DNA of 64,000 bases from Anthropogastromicrobium aceti (GTDB taxonomy: Bacteria; Bacillota; Clostridia; Lachnospirales; Lachnospiraceae). The notes below the pieces were generated by a model. The model did no database searches. It was not told the origin of the DNA and worked only from the letters and a program-made list of their open reading frames with translations. The stretch lies in NCBI RefSeq assembly GCF_025567095.1, contig NZ_JAOQJH010000016.1. One strand, 5' to 3'. The position numbers were made by a program, and so were the translations under genes. Of the stretch, positions 37,024-44,366 are shown one piece after another (positions within the stretch are counted from its first letter, which is position 1; each line of letters opens with the position of its first letter).

Positions 37024-38403
37024 TTACTGTAATGTCGGATTCATCGGATCATAATTTTCGATCTTAATTTCATATCCAGTGCCATTTTCGATTGCTTCCT
37101 GATAAGCTTTGTTATAGCGGTCTGTCAAATCCTGAAGAGTTGATTCAATATCTGCGCCTCCATAATAAATGGATTCACAAGTCTTAAACATATCCTCACC
37201 CTCTACGATCATTCCAGATGTAAATGCACTGTGCGGCGGCTTCGGAAGAAGTGCATCGGTCTCAGGATTAATCTTAAGCCATTCCTTGTTCTTGAAGTCA
37301 TCACTTGGCTCTGCTTTCTCAAGAATTGTTGGAATAATACTTACGCCATATCCGCCTTCATAATATCCAACCAGATAATCCTCTGTTGTAAAAATATCAT
37401 GGTAAACCTGGTATGCTTTCTCCAGATTCTCACTCTTTGCATTTAATAAATAGCCGCTGGTTCCGCTGAAATACTGCTTTCCCAGTTTCTTTCCGCCAAC
37501 TGTTGGAATAGGTGCACAATCCCATTTGTCTGAATCCATCGGGAACTGATTTGCGTAAACACCTGGCTCAGCATGGCTATAAGACATATACATACCAATC
37601 TTTCCTGCTGCAAACTGAGTACGAAGCGGATCAATATCAAGAGATTCGCATCCTGGGAATGCACATTCATCTGATAAAAGCTCTGTCCAAAGCTTAAGCT
37701 CATCTGCCCATGTGGTAAAATCATACTCGCCCTTTTCAAAATCATAACCCATTGGTGCTCCAGTTTCACTCTGAAGTCCAACGATCATAGAACGATTAAG
37801 ACCTGAGCTTGCACTCTTCATGTTCTCTGCAAATCCATAGATTCCTTCGCCAGCCAGCTCAGAGGTGATCAGTTTCGCATCCTCAACCATCTCCTCAAGT
37901 GTTTCCGGTGGATTTTCGATTCCAACCCTGTCAAAGATTTCTTTGTTGTAGAACAAACGACATGTAGTTCCTGTTGTCGGAATAAAATAAAGCTTTCCGT
38001 CAAACTCATTATATCCTTCATGGATAACATCTTTAAACATTTCCTTCATGTCATCATCCATAAATTCATATAAATCTGCCCACTGATCTTCGCCGATGTA
38101 CTTATCAAACATCTCATCCTGGAATACAAGAATATCTGGCATTTCTCCGCTCTGTACAGCCATATCAACTGCCTGTGTATAATTATCTGTGTACAGCTGA
38201 TAATTTACTTCAATGTTATCAGTATTGTTTTCGTTGTACTCATCAACCTTCTTCTGTACATAATCAGCATCATGACGATCCTTTGACCAAATATTAATGA
38301 CCGTCTTTTCCTCATCTGCCATTGCAGACTGTGGCATTGCTGCTAACGCTGTCATAGCCATCAAGCCGGCTGTTGCAAGTGCACTCATTCTCTTTCCCTT
38401 CAT
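37024..38403 (-). CDS. Extracellular sugar-binding protein of the ABC transporter
   Basis: 459 residues of solute-binding family 1 (MalE-like), e.g. INIWSKDRHDADYVQKKVDEY, PDILVFQDE and LYFIPTTGTTCRLFYNKEIFD. The N-terminal signal peptide (residues 1-30) ends in AMPQSAMADEE and has no lipobox cysteine, so it looks like a signal-peptidase I substrate rather than the lipoprotein usual in Gram-positive bacteria. The ATG at 38403 with GGAGG is preferred. It is the first gene of the transport operon. Confidence 0.94.
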   Translation of the reverse strand: MKGKRMSALATAGLMAMTALAAMPQSAMADEEKTVINIWSKDRHDADYVQKKVDEYNENNTDNIEVNYQLYTDNYTQAVDMAVQSGEMPDILVFQDEMFDKYIGEDQWADLYEFMDDDMKEMFKDVIHEGYNEFDGKLYFIPTTGTTCRLFYNKEIFDRVGIENPPETLEEMVEDAKLITSELAGEGIYGFAENMKSASSGLNRSMIVGLQSETGAPMGYDFEKGEYDFTTWADELKLWTELLSDECAFPGCESLDIDPLRTQFAAGKIGMYMSYSHAEPGVYANQFPMDSDKWDCAPIPTVGGKKLGKQYFSGTSGYLLNAKSENLEKAYQVYHDIFTTEDYLVGYYEGGYGVSIIPTILEKAEPSDDFKNKEWLKINPETDALLPKPPHSAFTSGMIVEGEDMFKTCESIYYGGADIESTLQDLTDRYNKAYQEAIENGTGYEIKIENYDPMNPTLQ

Positions 38404-38588
38404 TTTTAATACCTCCATCTTTTATTGTGTTTTTATTATACCAATTCGATATCAGAAAGAGAATCGAATATTTGACAGAGGAATGTTCAAAATTCGCGTT
38501 ACCGTTCACGTGTTATGCTAGCTGTCTTAGTGAACTAGCTGTCTCAGCAATTTGAGCTAATAAATTTCGTACACTATTTTTGCGCACT
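38404..38588 (-). promoter_or_regulatory. Promoter region of the sugar-transport operon
   Basis: A TATAAT (38435-38440) lies about 32 nt before the start codon with a weak -35. Further upstream a 10-bp direct repeat, AGACAGCTAG on the minus strand, is found at 38518-38527 and 38535-38544, 17 bp apart. This is a plausible site for the AraC-type regulator. The region begins just after the terminator of the RNA gene. Confidence 0.5.
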
Positions 38589-38592
38589 AAAA

Positions 38593-38626
38593 AGCGGGCA
38601 TCTTTTCTTCTTTTTTGATGCCCGCT
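38593..38626 (-). terminator. Intrinsic terminator of RNA copy 2
   Basis: Minus strand: AGCGGGCATC (38617-38626) pairs with GATGCCCGCT (38593-38602), A-rich loop, then TTTTT. Confidence 0.9.
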
Positions 38627-38627
38627 G

Positions 38628-38645
38628 TCAAACTATTTCATCCAT
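38628..38645 (-). CDS. Mini-ORF 5, five codons (MDEIV), abutting the terminator
   Basis: ATG GAT GAA ATA GTT TGA with AAGAGG at 38655-38660. The stop is 1 nt before the terminator stem, exactly as in copy 1 (MDNEV). A ribosome on this ORF would cover the stem. Confidence 0.45.
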   Translation of the reverse strand: MDEIV

Positions 38646-38897
38646 CGGATTTTACCTCTTTCAATTATTTAGTTTTATTTATTTTCCGTTCCTCTTCTTT
38701 ATCTTCTTTTGCCTTCGTTAGCTTGCTACTTTTATGTTATCGGTCTTCTACCGTTCTCCTATTAAACTAACTTCATTTCATTCATCTATCTTTATTCTTC
38801 ACTACAAACCTTTATGAGACTTGAAAAACATTTATCTGACTTCGTCTGATAATTCTTATTTGTTTTTCTTTTTTCTTTCTTGCCTATTAGCCTTTCA

Positions 38898-38906
38898 CTA
38901 CGCCAT
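38898..38906 (-). CDS. Mini-ORF 4 (MA)
   Basis: ATG GCG TAG after GGAGTACAGTCCA. The weakest Shine-Dalgarno of the five modules. Confidence 0.3.
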   Translation of the reverse strand: MA

Positions 38907-38979
38907 TGGACTGTACTCCACTTCATACATTTTTGTTCTTCTATGTACTTTCTGCTTTTGTACTTTGTACATTTACTTT

Positions 38980-38988
38980 CTATGCCAT
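38980..38988 (-). CDS. Mini-ORF 3 (MA)
   Basis: ATG GCA TAG after AAGAGGTACAGTCCG. Confidence 0.35.
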   Translation of the reverse strand: MA

Positions 38989-39052
38989 CGGACTGTACCT
39001 CTTTCCAATCGTTTTGCTTTTCAGCCTTCTTTCTGATCTCTTCTAATACAAC

Positions 39053-39064
39053 TTACCGTCCCAT
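39053..39064 (-). CDS. Mini-ORF 2 (MGR)
   Basis: ATG GGA CGG TAA after AAGAGGTACGGACCA. Confidence 0.35.
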   Translation of the reverse strand: MGR

Positions 39065-39120
39065 TGGTCCGTACCTCTTTTCGATCATTTTTGCTTTTCA
39101 GCTTTTTTAGATTTTGATTA

Positions 39121-39129
39121 CTATCCCAT
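39121..39129 (-). CDS. Mini-ORF 1 (MG)
   Basis: ATG GGA TAG after a perfect AAGGAGG (39139-39145) at 9-nt spacing, TACAGTCCA. Translation of so short an ORF is unproven. Confidence 0.35.
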   Translation of the reverse strand: MG

Positions 39130-39212
39130 TGGACTGTACCTCCTTTTTTAGATTTCTCGTAAGATTTATTTCTAATATCTTACTTAAGTTGTTTTTCTTT
39201 GTTTGTGACTTC

Positions 39213-39241
39213 ATTATATCCTGTCTTTTTCTATTTGTCAA
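39213..39241 (-). promoter_or_regulatory. Consensus promoter of RNA copy 2
   Basis: Minus strand: TTGACA (39236-39241), 17-nt spacer, TATAAT (39213-39218). Same flanks as copy 1 (AAGTACTTGACAAA, TATAATGAAGTCACAA). Confidence 0.9.
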
Positions 39242-39319
39242 GTACTTTTTTAAAATATTTTTTATTTATTTTCACTGTTTATTTTTCGTTTCGTAATTAT
39301 CAGAATTTTCTAACAATTT

Positions 39320-39380
39320 TAGTGGGGCAGCTATTCACAATCCGCTTAGTGCTCCGCGCACTTGAAGCGGGGTAATGCTT
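39320..39380. repeat. Intergenic palindrome
   Basis: CCGCTTaGTGC faces GCGCACttgAAGCGG, an interrupted palindrome between the secreted-protein terminator and the RNA promoter. No gene. Confidence 0.4.
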
Positions 39381-39390
39381 ATCTACGTTC

Positions 39391-39420
39391 AAAAAGAGGA
39401 GGGATTTCTCCCTCCTCTGG
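39391..39420 (-). terminator. Terminator of the secreted-protein gene
   Basis: Minus strand: AGAGGAGGGAG facing CTCCCTCCTCT equivalents (perfect GAGGAGGG stem), followed by TTTTTG. Confidence 0.88.
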
Positions 39421-39427
39421 CTGCTTA

Positions 39428-40870
39428 TCAGAAGCCCTTCAGCTTGAAAATAATTGTTTCATAGCATGAATTATCTTCGCGTTGATCTGTAATCGCAACG
39501 ATCACATTTCCCTCTTCATCCATGCAGGTTCCGTTTACATATGGCCAATTTAAAGTTCCAAATAATTCTTCATAAGAAACCTCTTTGAGGATCGCACCAT
39601 CAAAACCAACAAAGATTACATTTTCCATCCAACTGTCAAATATAACCCAGCCATTTTGTGTCTGCTCAAATGCAGATACACCTTCTAACATACCGCTTTC
39701 TGTATCTGTTGAACTAATTGTCATCACTTCATTCCAATTATTATCATAGATATTAAGCAATGTCTCTGATTCCTTATATCCACATACTGCCTGATAGTCC
39801 TTTGTTACACTGACTGAATTGATACCCTCAACTGGATCAATTACACGTTCTTTATTAGTTCCTGTTTCAAAGTCGTATTCTGTAATACTGTTGCTGTAGC
39901 TCCATCCAACTGCTTTCTTTCCTGATGGATGCAGTGACACCATTACGCAGTAATTAAGCAGCACTTCATCCTCTTCTGTACCCCATCGAACAAGCGGTCC
40001 GCAATTTCCAAGTGCATACAGATTTCCATCTTCGTCTCCAAAGATATTTTCAACATCAAAATCAAAATAGACATCTCCTTCATATGCGAGTCCTCCATCT
40101 TCATCACTGTACTCGCTAACGTCTCCATCTGTAAGTACATAATACCAGCCGCCTGATTTTGCTACTTTTGAATATCCATTATTGAAGGTAGGATATACAG
40201 TATCAATTGGAAGATATTCTGCTTCAACTGTGAAATTTCCTACTTGAACTGGTTCTGTATCTTTTGGAACATATACCTCTCCATCCCAATACCATGGTGT
40301 TTTTGTTTTAGTGTATTCCTTTTTATGGAATGTAACATTATCTATCAGTTCTGTTACACGAGGATCCTCAGGATCTCCATATACCATAATTTTTGCATAC
40401 ATAGCAGATTCTTGATCGTATCCAAAAAATGCTTTGTAATAATCATTTTCTCCCTGGACAAATTCCATTCCTCCGATTGAAACAGTTTCGCAGGAATCCT
40501 CTACAATCACATCATAAGCATTAATTCCAAAATCATACAGCTCAGATGCATAGTCAAGCGGGGTATTGATGCTTGCATTAATTCGCACGTAAATTCCATC
40601 ATCCGGAATACTTAACTCCACATAAGATCCATAATCTGAACTATATGAGTACTCACTATATTCCCAGTCCGAACTGTATCTAACTGTCACATGAATCTGC
40701 TCTGCTTCCTCAAATTGCTTTTCTGCTTCTGTCGGAGTGGTCTCCCCCGTCGTATTTACTTTGCTTCCATGTGTCTTTCCCGTAGACACTGTCTCTGCCT
40801 GTGCACATAAAACACCAGACATGACCATAATAATAGCTAAAATCCACGCTGCGTACACTTTTTTTCTCAT
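39428..40870 (-). CDS. Secreted protein of unknown function, probable beta-propeller
   Basis: 480 residues with a signal peptide (residues 1-29: MRKKVYAAWILAIIMVMSG, then AQAET as a likely signal-peptidase I site). The rest is acidic and rich in Tyr, Asp and Glu. The second half contains repeated short blocks such as YSDEDGGLAYEGDVYFD, NIFGDEDGNLYALG and CMDEEGNVIVAITDQ, which suggest a beta-propeller. No catalytic motif recognised. RBS AAAGGAGAG. It lies downstream of the NarL-type regulator and might be its target. Confidence 0.75.
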   Translation of the reverse strand: MRKKVYAAWILAIIMVMSGVLCAQAETVSTGKTHGSKVNTTGETTPTEAEKQFEEAEQIHVTVRYSSDWEYSEYSYSSDYGSYVELSIPDDGIYVRINASINTPLDYASELYDFGINAYDVIVEDSCETVSIGGMEFVQGENDYYKAFFGYDQESAMYAKIMVYGDPEDPRVTELIDNVTFHKKEYTKTKTPWYWDGEVYVPKDTEPVQVGNFTVEAEYLPIDTVYPTFNNGYSKVAKSGGWYYVLTDGDVSEYSDEDGGLAYEGDVYFDFDVENIFGDEDGNLYALGNCGPLVRWGTEEDEVLLNYCVMVSLHPSGKKAVGWSYSNSITEYDFETGTNKERVIDPVEGINSVSVTKDYQAVCGYKESETLLNIYDNNWNEVMTISSTDTESGMLEGVSAFEQTQNGWVIFDSWMENVIFVGFDGAILKEVSYEELFGTLNWPYVNGTCMDEEGNVIVAITDQREDNSCYETIIFKLKGF

Positions 40871-40975
40871 AGGCCTCTCCTTTCTGAGCTTAATTGTTGT
40901 CTCACTTTTGCTATATCTTTGTTCTTTTAGTATATACAATTCCTACGAGAAAAAGAATACTCTTTTGTGTACTTT

Positions 40976-41620
40976 TTAATATCCTGGTGTTACTAATCCC
41001 AGACGGCTTGCCGCAACTGCCAGCTCTGTGCGATTTCGATAACCTGTCATATCCTTTAAATGTGATATATATTTTTTTACAGTGTATACTGAAAGATGAA
41101 GCGTCTTTGCAATCTCTTCATCCATTTTTCCTGCTGATAACTCTCTCAAAACATTCATATGCTGCCAGTCAATCTCTGTGCTCCATGCATTCCCAATCTT
41201 AACAACTGGTATTTCATCCGGATAAACATTTTCTCCGTTAAGAACTGCGCAAATTGCCGCAGTAATCTCACTGTCATCAGAAAGTTTGTAGCAGAATCCC
41301 TCGATTTTTGCCTCACGCGCTCTTCGTAAAAGTTCCGGATCAAGCTGCGATGTCAAGATAAGAATTTTCACAGCCGGAAAATTTTTTTTAATTTTAACAG
41401 CAGCCTCTAGTCCACTAGCATTCATTGCCGTGCAGACATCCATTAAAATCAGATCAATATGTTCACGGCAGCAATATGCCTCTGCCATCAGCGCATTTTC
41501 AATCACATATGATATACAGATTTCCTCCATCCTATCTAACATCATTTCCAGATGGCGCGCTGCCATTGGATCATCCTCTACAATCATTGTGCGATATTTT
41601 TTTCTTTTTGTATTTACCAT
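40976..41620 (-). CDS. NarL/LuxR-type response regulator
   Basis: 214 residues. Receiver domain with IVEDDPMAARHLE and phospho-Asp in IDLILMDVCTAMNASG, and a C-terminal LuxR HTH (LSAGKMDEEIAKTLHLSVYTVKKYISHLKDMTG). It follows the kinase gene across a perfect 17-bp inverted repeat. Cognate to the kinase/membrane sensor pair upstream. Confidence 0.93.
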   Translation of the reverse strand: MVNTKRKKYRTMIVEDDPMAARHLEMMLDRMEEICISYVIENALMAEAYCCREHIDLILMDVCTAMNASGLEAAVKIKKNFPAVKILILTSQLDPELLRRAREAKIEGFCYKLSDDSEITAAICAVLNGENVYPDEIPVVKIGNAWSTEIDWQHMNVLRELSAGKMDEEIAKTLHLSVYTVKKYISHLKDMTGYRNRTELAVAASRLGLVTPGY

Positions 41621-41648
41621 ATGCCTGCCTTTCTGCGCTTTTGCGCTC

Positions 41649-41688
41649 AAACTTATCTGTACCTTTGCTAGAAGGTACAGATAAGTTT
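41649..41688. repeat. Perfect 17-bp inverted repeat between kinase and regulator
   Basis: AAACTTATCTGTACCTT (41649-41665), 6-nt loop, and its exact complement (41672-41688). On the minus strand the first arm encodes the last residues of the kinase and the loop holds its TAG stop. There is no T tract, so it is more likely a processing or stability element than a terminator. Confidence 0.85.
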
Positions 41689-42657
41689 AACAGTAAGGCT
41701 AAACCTTGGCGTCCATTCAATTGTGACCACTCCTCCAGCTGCCTCAATCTGCCTGATCAAACCTGCCAGTCCACCGACTGGTTCTATTGGTCCCTTCGGC
41801 TTATTTCCATCATTTTGAAAGCTCAATATTTGCCATCCATTTTCTTTTTTACTTTCGATTCGAAGCTTCCGTGCATCTGCGTGACGAACTGCATTTGTAA
41901 GTGCCTCTGCTGCAATTTTCACTGCGAGTTCCCGAATTTCCTGCTCTTTTGGAAAATCTCCTAAAAACACAAGTTTCACACCTACTGCATTTGCTGTCTG
42001 AATCAGATACGTAAGCGGATCTTTTGTCTTTGTACGCCACTCTCCTAAATCGAAAATCGTAATTGTTTTTTTCCAGGAATCTAATGCTTCCAAAACAGCA
42101 TCCTCACCTTTATCATCCAAAAGTGCTCGTCTTGTCTGCATAAGTGTTCTTCCAAGCTCATCATGAAAGCGCATCTTTGCCTGAAGCAATTCCTCATCTC
42201 TTGCTGCCTTCACAATCTGCTTTTGATATTCCTGAAGGCGTTTTCTAATCTGAAATAATGACTTATTTTTTCGTTCCTGCTCACACAAAAGTCCATACAG
42301 ATCCGTCGTATCTGCTGATGTAATCTCAACGATTTCTTCGCCGTCCAACTTCAATATTGACCTTGTAAATGTTCTGCACTCTCCATTTGCAAAGCGGATC
42401 AAGTATTGATTTTCTTTTGTAAGCTCTGGCCGTTTTTCGCACACAATTCCATTTTGCAAGTTTCCGTCTGCAATTCTGTCCCAAAAATATGTTGCATTTT
42501 GCAGCGACTCTCCTATAAGCCTATAGCTTAACGATTCCATCATTCGATTTAAAAATAACACATTTCCTGATTGAGCCGCAAAGCATAGCCCCATTGGAAG
42601 ATTATCACCGCCTTCCTTGATCGCTGCTCTGCGATTTTGAAACAGATTTCTCCACAT
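41668..42657 (-). CDS. Cytosolic histidine kinase module
   Basis: 329 residues. No membrane segment. A PAS-like N-terminal part, then a HisKA_3-like motif with the probable phospho-His in MRFHDELGRTLMQ near residue 165, and an HATPase fold with AAEALTNAVRHADARKL and GGLAGLIRQIEAAGG. It overlaps the preceding membrane-sensor gene by 53 nt. No clear ribosome-binding site precedes 42657; an internal ATG (42594) is an alternative start. The pair looks like one sensor kinase divided over two polypeptides. Confidence 0.8.
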   Translation of the reverse strand: MWRNLFQNRRAAIKEGGDNLPMGLCFAAQSGNVLFLNRMMESLSYRLIGESLQNATYFWDRIADGNLQNGIVCEKRPELTKENQYLIRFANGECRTFTRSILKLDGEEIVEITSADTTDLYGLLCEQERKNKSLFQIRKRLQEYQKQIVKAARDEELLQAKMRFHDELGRTLMQTRRALLDDKGEDAVLEALDSWKKTITIFDLGEWRTKTKDPLTYLIQTANAVGVKLVFLGDFPKEQEIRELAVKIAAEALTNAVRHADARKLRIESKKENGWQILSFQNDGNKPKGPIEPVGGLAGLIRQIEAAGGVVTIEWTPRFSLTVKLICTF

Positions 42658-44308
42658 GAATTATCCACTCATCCTCTTCCATAATAACCTTATATCGGGT
42701 ATTTTCATCAAACGCTGACTGTACCTGCTCGATCATTACTGGTTGTCCATTATTTTTTTCTAATCTTTGCGCAATCATTATTCTAAGTGTAAGATTTCCA
42801 TTGTCTGTGCTTATTCTAACAAAAATAGTTTCCATTGTCTTTAAAAACAACTCTATAATCTGTTCAAAGCAATCATACATCTGCAGTACTAATAAAAATG
42901 GTACCTTGCCCTCTTTTGTGCAAAAAACATCACCGTCAATTCCAGCCCATTTCATGTTGTCAACTGACTCTCTAATGCAAAATAAAAGCTCATCTAGCAA
43001 AATTTGATCATTTTTTTGCCCCAAAAACAAAAGATTGCAACGGCGCTTCATATAAGTTCCAATTACGCTGATCTTAAAAAGCTGTTCTCTCGCTGTATTC
43101 TCTTTTTTTTCTAAAAGCTCAGACGCAATTTGCTGAATTGTTTTTTTCATATCAGCTTCTATCCTGTCATAAAGCTGCGTCTGAGCTGCAATTTTGGCCT
43201 GCTTTTCTTCTATTTCATTTTCTGCCTTTAACAATGCATTGCTGACTTCAAGCTCTTTCTCGCTTTTTTGAAGTGACTCTAGCAATGTATTAAGAAGAGA
43301 TATATCCTCCTGCCAGACTACAAAACCTCCCTTTATTGCCCCTGCCTTGACGCGGATATTTTTTTCTGTGCAGCATCCTGTCTGCATTGCCTGCCTAACC
43401 ATCTGCTCAGATAATAACGAGCTATTATGACTACTTGCCAGTATACTCGCATCATTTCGTCTGATCTGTGCATTTAGCGTGCTGCCATTAAAAAATTGTT
43501 CATAACCTGTATTGACTGGAATGAGACCACTCCACATACAACATGTAATAGAAATCATCACAAGCTGACAGATTACTGATGTCATATCTCCTGCTATTAA
43601 TCTTAAAGCTTGTATTTTGGCAATATACGATATAGCATAAATTCCAATCAGAAGAATTGGCACAAACGGCAGAAGCTTTCTCTTTTTGCTGTGTGGTACC
43701 TTTGCACCTCGCATCATAAATAATAATGTCATGCACATACATACAGCTACCCATATCATTACTATATAATATCCCCACGAATAATGATACTGATCATCTG
43801 ACCAGAAGGTTTCCTCTCCAAATGAAAAAACAGCCTGATGAACATCATTTGTCATTACAAGTACAAAAAGTGCAGTACTAACCCCTGCTGCAAAAACGCT
43901 CCATAACGGCAGTCTGTAATCCTCTGATTTTCTAATGTGAAGCGATGTGTACAAACAAAAAAGAGGAATAAAAATCATTGGAAGATAATAGCTGTACCAC
44001 AAATATCTTCCCCATACAGATGTATTTGGCAGCCTAAATTTTACTGTGCGCACAATCATCCAGAAAAGCATAAGAAAGACTATCGCACTTAGCCATCTTT
44101 TTACTGTGCGCACGACAACATGACGGCGCAGCAAGATGCCCCAGACAATATATGTAATAAAATAAATTGCTGTGCGTCCATCACTTAGCCACACAGATAA
44201 TTTTAAATTTGTGGTCAGGCGCGCCACATGGCGAAAAATCACAGCTGCTGCTACTGCCAGAATCCATATGGTCACAAGTGCCACTTTTCGTATTCGTTCT
44301 CTCCCCAA
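42605..44308 (-). CDS. Seven-helix membrane sensor protein
   Basis: 567 residues. About seven hydrophobic helices in the first 280 residues (7TM histidine-kinase N-terminal type), then a cytosolic part with a coiled coil at about 330-390 (KSEKELEVSNALLKAENEIEEKQAKIAAQ) and a degenerate kinase-like C-terminus lacking a canonical H box. Start is TTG at 44308 after GAGGG. It probably passes a signal to the kinase encoded next. Ligand unknown. Confidence 0.75.
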   Translation of the reverse strand: MGRERIRKVALVTIWILAVAAAVIFRHVARLTTNLKLSVWLSDGRTAIYFITYIVWGILLRRHVVVRTVKRWLSAIVFLMLFWMIVRTVKFRLPNTSVWGRYLWYSYYLPMIFIPLFCLYTSLHIRKSEDYRLPLWSVFAAGVSTALFVLVMTNDVHQAVFSFGEETFWSDDQYHYSWGYYIVMIWVAVCMCMTLLFMMRGAKVPHSKKRKLLPFVPILLIGIYAISYIAKIQALRLIAGDMTSVICQLVMISITCCMWSGLIPVNTGYEQFFNGSTLNAQIRRNDASILASSHNSSLLSEQMVRQAMQTGCCTEKNIRVKAGAIKGGFVVWQEDISLLNTLLESLQKSEKELEVSNALLKAENEIEEKQAKIAAQTQLYDRIEADMKKTIQQIASELLEKKENTAREQLFKISVIGTYMKRRCNLLFLGQKNDQILLDELLFCIRESVDNMKWAGIDGDVFCTKEGKVPFLLVLQMYDCFEQIIELFLKTMETIFVRISTDNGNLTLRIMIAQRLEKNNGQPVMIEQVQSAFDENTRYKVIMEEDEWIIHVEKSVSKSQSSDQGRR

Positions 44309-44366
44309 TGTTCTGCCCTCTCGCTGTACTTGTATGTGTCATCTGCCGCTTAAGCACATTTTTTCA

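Larger units (their letters stand above)
38589..39206 (-). ncRNA. Purine-rich RNA, copy 2, with repeated Shine-Dalgarno/AUG modules
   Basis: A unit of about 620 nt between a perfect promoter (39213-39241) and a strong terminator (38589-38626). No frame is open for more than a few dozen codons on this strand. Five modules follow the pattern [A]AGAGGTACAGTCCRATG or AAGGAGGTACAGTCCAATG, with AUGs at 39129, 39064, 38988, 38906 and 38645 (first base). Each AUG opens an ORF of 2-5 codons. The DNA between modules is A/G-rich and not repeated. Homologous to the unit at 2767-3361. I recognise no known RNA class. It may be a non-coding or micro-ORF RNA. Confidence 0.75.

Noticed and set aside
38880..39145. 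CRISPR array
   Set aside because: The repeat modules are spaced unevenly (65 to 261 bp) and look like ribosome-binding sites with start codons; no cas genes.
41425..41964. 179-codon plus-strand ORF
   Set aside because: Covers the ends of two well-supported minus-strand genes (kinase and regulator).
42605..42657. Frameshifted single kinase gene
   Set aside because: The upstream protein has a complete end of its own and the overlap is clean; a split system is equally likely, so no pseudogene call was made.
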